Under the pieces are notes generated by a model. It did not search any database and had not been told where the DNA came from. It saw nothing but the letters and a program-made list of their open reading frames with translations. Shown in pieces: positions 58,387 to 64,000 of a stretch of 64,000 bases of DNA (positions within the stretch are counted from its first letter, which is position 1; each line of letters starts with the position of its first letter). Source of the DNA: Linanthus parryae (taxonomy: Eukaryota; Streptophyta; Magnoliopsida; Ericales; Polemoniaceae); contig JALGPY010000002.1 in assembly GCA_023055425.1 (NCBI GenBank), positions 121,408,088 to 121,472,087 on the forward strand, in the 5' to 3' direction. A program made the position numbers and the translations under genes.

Positions 58387-59072
58387 GTTTGGGTTTGCTC
58401 GCAACCTCTTGTCTCCACCATTGTGGCCACCTCCACGGTTGTGACTCTCCTCCAGATTCTCCTCGTGCATTCTCTGCATATCTTGTGCCGCTCCATAAGC
58501 ATCTAGTAGGATGTTGAACTGGACAGGTCTTATTGACCTTCTCAATTGATAACTCAGACCCTCCACAAACCTTTTAACATTATTTGCCTCTGTAGGCACA
58601 AGAGCTCCTCCAAATCTTACCAACTCCATGTAGTTATTGAAGTATTCCACGAGACTGTCGCTTCCCTGTTTCAGGTTCATGAACTCCTTGAGCTTCCTCT
58701 CCTTAACATGATCTGGATAAAACCGTTCCCGCATTGCTTTCTTCAGGTGTTCCCATCCAAAACCTTCAGTTGCAAGAAGTTCCTCGTCTTTCAAGGTTCA
58801 CTAGTTATCCGCTTCCTTCTTAAAATAGTAAAGAGCCACTTATACATGTTGGTTTTCAGGGCAACGAGCCGATTTTAGTGCCTTGTCGAAATCTTGGATC
58901 CAGTTCTCCAAGATAGTGGGGTCGTCTATTCCGCAGAAGAAGTCCGGACAAAGTATTGCTACCTTCCTCATTATGTCACCTCCTCCGCTACGAGACTCTT
59001 GATAAGTTCTGTCAAGGCCATGGTGGCTTGCTCCATGTTAGCGAAGCGCATCGGATCATATTCTTGGGCCAT
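58387..59072 (-). pseudogene. gag: Gypsy gag N-terminal and core region (element G)
   Basis: Starts at the minus-strand Met of MAQEYDPMRFANMEQ (59,070-59,072). A stop and frame break follow at about 59,010, then IDDPTILENWIQDFDKAL, then an open stretch (58,384-58,794) with WEHLKKAMRERFYPDHVKERKLKEF, the retrotransposon gag core. The solo LTR cuts it at 58,386; the zinc-knuckle part follows at 55,866. In active elements this forms the particle. Confidence 0.85.
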
Positions 59073-59342
59073 GTTGAACTGCGTGCCTTGGTCGGTAGGT
59101 TGCATCCTTGCTAAAGTCCTGGTATCATATTTAGCGGGGTTGGTACGAACCTTAGGTATTCATCTAATTAATGCATGAAATATGCATAATGCATTAAATG
59201 TAAACACAAGTGCTCATAAGCTAATATATACATTGCACATACATCAAAAAGGAACATGTCCATCAAGCGTCACGTCAAGCTAACTTTACAAGCATCACAT
59301 CACATAGCTTACCAAAACACATCATATTATATATCACAACTA

Positions 59343-60023
59343 CTACTTTCTAAAGAGAAGAGAAAGATAGGCCTTAAGACTCTCATCATCGGTAATGCAC
59401 TCAGGTCCGGTGTCTCCAAGGGACATGGGGTCAACCTCAATCTCGTGGTCCTCCTGATTCTCGACCAGCTCTTGGTTCTCATAATCCTGGTCCATCCAAT
59501 CCTCCTCCCACTCTTCCTCTACATCGTTGATAGCTACTTCTTCTTCCTCTTCCTCTTCTTCTTCTTCTTCTTCTTCTTCTTCTACATCCTCAACTTCTTC
59601 TTCCTCTTGTTGTTGTTGTTGTTGTTATTGTTGTTGTTGATGCTGGTGCGGATGCCATTGTTGCTCCAGTTCGTTCTTGAGCTCGGAGGGCGTGATCCAG
59701 TAAATGTCATCCACATAATGGCGGTATCGGCATGTGTTGGGAACAAATTCCCCCCATTCGTTCTCCACGACTAGGTCCACATACTTATCCCTCACACGAT
59801 TCCAGGGTTGCTCTCTTGGGAGTACCTCCAGCATAAAGTGACATATGGCCAGTGGATGTACAAATTTGTCATAACCGTGTGGGCTCTGGCTGAGGGCTAA
59901 ACAATATTCATTCATGTAATCACAAAACTAAACGATGGTCTCCTCTCCTGGCATGAATCTCAAGTTAACTGGAGTAGCACCCGGTGCAAAGTTGTTTGGA
60001 TGAGGAACTGGTAAGCGTGCCAT
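59343..60023 (-). pseudogene. Pre-gag ORF b of element G (acidic tail)
   Basis: A reading frame of 226 codons from Met at 60,021-60,023 to TAG at 59,343-59,345, with two internal stops: a TAG near 59,928 and a TAA in a Gln run near 59,627. A single C-to-T change from Gln codons would explain both. The middle (HPLAICHFMLEVL, YVDLVVEN, IYWITPSELKNELE) is related to ORF b's neighbour at 60,504-60,923. The C-terminal third is Gln-rich, then a Glu run (about 59,529-59,595) and a strongly acidic tail. I recognise no family. The start is preceded by a pyrimidine-rich stretch ending CACCAG, like a 3' splice site. Confidence 0.6.
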
Positions 60024-60503
60024 CTGGTGAAGGATAAAAGAGAAGTCGCAGAAGTGGTTCTAAGTTAAGCGTGTAATTAATAATTAAATAAGTTACACAT
60101 AATAAAAGAATTCATAGTGAAAAAAAATATTCTTAAATACATAGGGAGTGTTTATATAATTAGGCAACTTAGACTTTCGTTATAGCCCACATAATTAACA
60201 AAATCATTCTTTTTTTTTAGAAGAAATTTTTTTGTATATATATATATACTTTTTTTTAATGTAGAATTTAATAACATTGCCTCTCCATATCATAAACCAA
60301 GAATATAGCATACATCACGCAATTTTTACATCAAATTTTAGGATATATCATACTTAATAAGACACGCGATCATCCAAGCAAAGTACCCACATTTAAGCTA
60401 CATAGAACAAGTCATACAAATAATATCAAGACAACATCCTAATGGCTATAACCCATATTTAGATAATATGACACATAGGATAAGAGTAGATTAAGTAACG
60501 TCT
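60024..60503 (-). other. AT-rich spacer between the two pre-gag ORFs of G
   Basis: No ORF or known motif. AT-rich, with T/A runs at 60,205-60,260. Could be an intron or simply leader. Confidence 0.5.
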
Positions 60504-60923
60504 CTAGTTCACTGTCGATCCCTCGTCTTGTATGCCACACGTACTTCCCATTCTCTCTTCTTCTTCCATAATGATCATCTCGAGTATTCGGGAACAAATG
60601 CCTTCAGGTGTTATAACATAGGTACCCTCACGCTTCCACTTGGTCTCATTTGGTTTCCGGTTGGGGGTAACCAAGTCATGATACCTCCTTCTCAAAATGG
60701 TGTCGTAACGGTCGCCCGAACGGTGCAAGGCCTCTAGTAGGAAATAGGAATGAACAAGCGGGTTGAGGTAATCCGCAAAGTGGGGATGAAAATTCTCCCA
60801 CCGTTGGCAAGTGTATACCACATGGTCGCTAAAGTCCTCGTAGGTCGGGTCTTCCCTTAGTTGACGGTCAATTGGGTGGACATCGTTACGGAACTCGGCC
60901 GGGATCCAAGCGTTTATATCCAT
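60504..60923 (-). CDS. Pre-gag ORF a of element G, uncharacterised, 139 aa
   Basis: An uninterrupted 139-residue frame between the primer site and gag, on the same strand as gag-pol. It starts at Met (60,921-60,923, MDINAWIPAEFRND) and ends at TAG (60,504-60,506). It is rich in aromatic and charged residues (CQRWENFHPHFADYLNPL, YHDLV, YVITPEG), with no signal peptide, membrane segment or zinc motif. It shares an ordered set of residues with ORF b (PL..., F-LE-L, Y-DLV, ITP, LE). It stays open although gag and pol of the same element are broken. I do not recognise a family. It may be a retroelement accessory protein, and expression is unproven. Confidence 0.55.
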   Translation of the reverse strand: MDINAWIPAEFRNDVHPIDRQLREDPTYEDFSDHVVYTCQRWENFHPHFADYLNPLVHSYFLLEALHRSGDRYDTILRRRYHDLVTPNRKPNETKWKREGTYVITPEGICSRILEMIIMEEEERMGSTCGIQDEGSTVN

Positions 60924-61233
60924 CCTATAAACACTAACAAAGTCTTCATTAAACCATTATCTTAAATTCTAGGAGATTTTTTTTATCTAGTCTTTACCTC
61001 CTAGGAGTTATAGTTGTATCGTTTAAACAACTAAATTCAAGCACAACAAATAAGTAGTACGTTTGTAACTAATAATTATCTAACGATTCGACGCCCGAGT
61101 CCCCCGAATTGTTAATTTATTCTTATCCAATTATGTTGTCCTAGCCAATTTTATATTTTTATAAAAATTTCAACTTTTAATTGAGTTATTATATTTATGG
61201 GAGTTGAAAGATCCACATAAACCATAGAACCGC
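60924..61233 (-). other. Leader of element G next to the primer site
   Basis: About 310 bp between the primer site and pre-gag ORF a; AT-rich, no feature seen. Confidence 0.6.
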
Positions 61234-61245
61234 ACTCTGAAACCA
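61234..61245 (-). other. Primer-binding site of element G (mutated)
   Basis: The minus strand reads TGGTTTCAGAGT two bases after the 5' LTR, 10 of 12 matches to the tRNA-Met site TGGTATCAGAGC. Confidence 0.75.
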
Positions 61246-61247
61246 AC

Positions 61248-63308
61248 TGAAAAACCTTCGGGAATTATGAAAAGTGCTCTCCACCCAAGGTGATGAACCT
61301 CTTAGGGTAACGGAGTAGGACCACAGTTCTTGGTTATATGCGATCAAACAAAACCCAACGATTACATTACTATTTACAATAAAACGTTTGTACATCGTTG
61401 TTAACAAGAAAAAAAAGTGATACGGCTACCAAAAGAAAATATCTTCCATGGAGGCTACGTGATCTTATACTACCGTTGTCTATATTTAGTGGAACGCCCC
61501 CCTCCCTAGCGAGCTCGAACCTGTGGTGATTTAAAATAAAATAATGGAGCACCACGATTTAAATAAAGTCAGTCAAAACTGAGTATATATAAGCTACAAC
61601 GTGTAAATAGAAGGCTAGGAAACACAGTTATAAGTTACAAAAGAGGTAAGAAGAATTTAAATAGTGACAGTAAAAATATTTTCGGACATATACGTACTCA
61701 TTACCACCAAGTTACACATACATAATCCAAATGTAACCTACATGATAAATAATCACATATATCACAAATGCACATAAATTATAATCACTTATCAAAACAC
61801 AAAAATCCAACACTTAGACATGTGAAAACTCAAGTTTTTATAAAAGTGTGAAACCACAAATCTGGATAGATTTGTAGCTCTGACTTTAGAGCCATACGTA
61901 CATTACCAAGATACTTTTAAAAATTATGGAACTCTCTCATAAGATAGAAAAATGTGCCTAGTTTCTTAAACATCAAAAATCTTATTAATAGCTATTAAAT
62001 AAATAAAGATAGAAAATAAACAAAGAGTGTTTTGCAGAGATAAGTCTGAAAGTAAATTTCAAGTTTAAAAGGTTATTACTACCCCTTGGAGAATAGCAAT
62101 GATGCTCATCTTCTACAGAATTAATATTATATGTGATTAGTTAGAACACAAGAAAGAGGGGGTTCAAAAAGTTTATGAAAATGTGATTTTTAGTGAAAAT
62201 GCCAAGACTGGTCCTGAAATAGAGTTCCAGAAAACATGCAAGTTCAAATGACCGTTACTCATTATCCAAGAATGCTATGAATATGATTTGTTTTCTCCAA
62301 GTGACCCCCTCTGAGTCTAGTTTCATGAAATTTAAGTTTAAAAATTTTACAGAGACCAAAGTATAAGATAGATCACGTTTTTCACACACTACACAGATTG
62401 TATCAACATGCATGTTTCCCTAAAACCTCCAAATCTTGATCCAATCATTTATATGATACATGCAACTTGAAAAGCATGTTCCTATGCTCAAACACAGCCA
62501 TTAAACATATAAAAAGAAATCAAACAAGAAATTTGAGGAATCAAGTGGTAAATTTTATAAAACACGAGTCCAAAGTCACAATTTCATGCTCTAGGCACAC
62601 ATGCATCATCAAATCAAGAGATTTAAAACAAGACATGCTTCCAACAACTATTTTCACAAGATATGAAGGGGAAGATAAAGGAAAGAACACTTACTACCAA
62701 CGCTTAGAGAGATTTTGGAGTTTTATAGAGTCTTGGAGTGCTTGATTTCTCCCTAGACTTGAAGCTCCTTCAATGGAAGAAGAGAGAAATGAGATAAGTG
62801 AGTTTTTGAGGAAGAGGGTGATGTTTATGATGCCATCATTTTATTGGAAAATATTTAGGAGTTAGAGTGAGATATTTGAGGGTGGGAGGAGTGATGAAAT
62901 GATGTGCTAGTGGTAGTGTGTGTGTGGGTTGCACCTTATATGCATAGGTGACTACACATGTGGGTATAGTTCCATAGGAAGAGGTAAGAGTAATTTTTTA
63001 CTAGTGTTGACTTTGGTAGTGGTGGGGAGGGAGGGACTTGAGAGAAATTACAACTCTCCCAACAAATTAGTTGGGGTGTAGAAATTGAAGTAGTAAGAAG
63101 TTGAGGGTTGGTAGGCAAATACTAAAAATTAAGGTAATAAGATTGCAAATGCAAGAGGGGTATTTTTGGAATTACCACTAAGTAACAAGTTTACTAGTAG
63201 TTTTTTTTTTTTTTTTGCTAACTTTAGAAACTATGAATTGAATTACTCAAGAACAACACAACTTTTCTAAATAACAAAATAGCCCCAAACGCAATACGAG
63301 GTATTTCA
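61248..63308 (-). repeat. 5' LTR of element G (internally deleted)
   Basis: About 2.06 kb, the partner of 32,363-35,169. About 745 bp are missing at 61,682. Ends TTTCA followed by the CAAGG target copy. Confidence 0.92.
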
Positions 63309-64000
63309 CAAGGTGTTTTATAAAGTTTTGGGAGTGCCTAGGAAGTATAAAGTCAGTGGTCACCCTGATAGGAAAGAAATTTTGTAGAAAGTCAAGCTAT
63401 GTTTTTCTTGGAGGGAACCATTTCTGAACCAAAGCAGTTAAAACATTCTGTGTTTACCTGTGAAGCCAAAATTATGTTCTCAATCATTATGAGATGTGTA
63501 GTTACCACAGAGTATACCAAAGAGCTGGTGACAGACAAGGTGTTGATATTGATGTACCTGGTATGTCAAGGGTTTGAGGTAGACCTTCCTACTATTGTGA
63601 TGGAACATATGGTCTACGGTGTGACTAGGACTAGGAACCACTCCCTTCTTTATGCCAATGTCTTACTATTGTTTTTCAAGCACTTTGGAGTTTCTTTGAA
63701 GGATGAGGAGAAGATTAGTACTGGTTTTGGAGTAGTTGATGAGGAATCACTTCAAAGGATATGGATAATTGACACTGCAAAAGGGAAGTGGAAGTTTTAC
63801 TCAGAGTTGAATGCTAAGGAGTTGAAAGAGAAAGAGTTTATCAAACCTAGAGCTGCTTCAACCCCCAAAGTGTCTGGTAATCTGGACATTTCTCAAGTTC
63901 TAGATAGGGTTGAGGTTCTGGAAGATGGAGTTGAGGATTTAAGACATTTTTTATTTGATTTGTCCACTGAATTCACAAAGTTCAAAGGTTTGATGATCAA
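63309..64000 (+). mobile_element. SIRE-like Copia F, right part (runs off the window)
   Basis: After the second CAAGG target copy, F's third ORF resumes. No LTR of F is reached before the window ends. Confidence 0.85.
63314..64000 (+). pseudogene. Third ORF of element F, C-terminal part (open at window end)
   Basis: The frame continuing from 32,362 stays open to a TAG at 63,385. From 63,384 another frame is open without a stop to 64,000 (over 200 codons, Met at 63,399), so one small indel near 63,380 probably separates them. The open part has a hydrophobic helical segment (KVLILMYLVCQGFEVDL, then LLYANVLLLFFKHFGVSL), resembling the putative plant transposon protein domain. A heptad-like stretch follows near the end (VLDRVEVLEDGVEDLRHF), a likely coiled coil. 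No catalytic motif is recognised. The true end lies beyond the window. Confidence 0.65.

Larger units (their letters stand above)
32363..63308 (-). mobile_element. Del/Tekay-type chromovirus (Gypsy) G, minus strand, with nested insertions
   Basis: LTRs are at 32,363-35,169 (3') and 61,248-63,308 (5'), beginning TGAAATACCTCG and ending TTTCA on the minus strand. The target duplication CAAGG is at 32,358-32,362 and 63,309-63,313. Order on the minus strand: 5' LTR, primer site, two extra ORFs, gag, protease, RT, RNase H, integrase, chromodomain remnant, purine tract, 3' LTR. Integrase after RNase H defines Gypsy. Two later insertions are a solo LTR (55,867-58,386) and Copia C (38,853-55,483). 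The LTRs differ by several percent where I compared them, so it is older than C and D. Confidence 0.93.

Overview
This window is flowering-plant nuclear DNA made almost entirely of LTR retrotransposons. I find no convincing host gene, tRNA, rRNA or CRISPR. The basis for a plant origin is Copia elements of the Angela/BARE-1 type, a SIRE/Maximus-like Copia, and a Del/Tekay-type chromovirus (Gypsy), with 5-bp target duplications and tRNA-Met-type primer sites. I cannot name the species.

Left stack (1-22,447): a decayed plus-strand Angela-type element A (1-2,002 and 18,942-22,059) is split by a minus-strand relative E (2,003-10,382 and 18,892-18,941; duplication AAAGT). One LTR of E is split by a young, intact plus-strand element B (10,383-18,891; duplication AAAAC). 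B encodes one uninterrupted 1,316-residue gag-protease-integrase-RT-RNase H polyprotein, and I see only three differences between its 1,429-bp LTRs. After A's 3' LTR come a primer-site copy and broken LTR pieces (22,060-22,447).

Middle (22,448-24,690): AT-rich sequence with no recognisable gene, a low-complexity GGT-rich block, and a probable minus-strand LTR end of a further Copia (H).

Right stack (about 24,690-64,000): a SIRE-like Copia F (LTR, gag, pol and an extra third ORF) is split in that third ORF by a minus-strand chromovirus G (32,363-63,308; duplication CAAGG). G holds two further insertions. One is a solo LTR (55,867-58,386). The other is Copia C (38,853-55,483; duplication GTATC), which is itself split by Copia D (41,516-50,025; duplication AAAAT). 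F's third ORF resumes at 63,314 and runs off the window.

Nesting order and LTR divergence agree: B (about 0.2%, counted by eye) is youngest; D (about 1.5%) lies inside C (about 1.8%); G and E are older; A is very decayed. Most coding regions are pseudogenes. Apart from B's polyprotein, the items most worth attention are a pair of related ORFs between the 5' LTR and gag of G, the third ORF of F with its CT-rich leader, a Copia (C) whose LTRs are much younger than its ruined coding region, and hairpins and repeats conserved in the LTRs and leaders of the Angela-type family.
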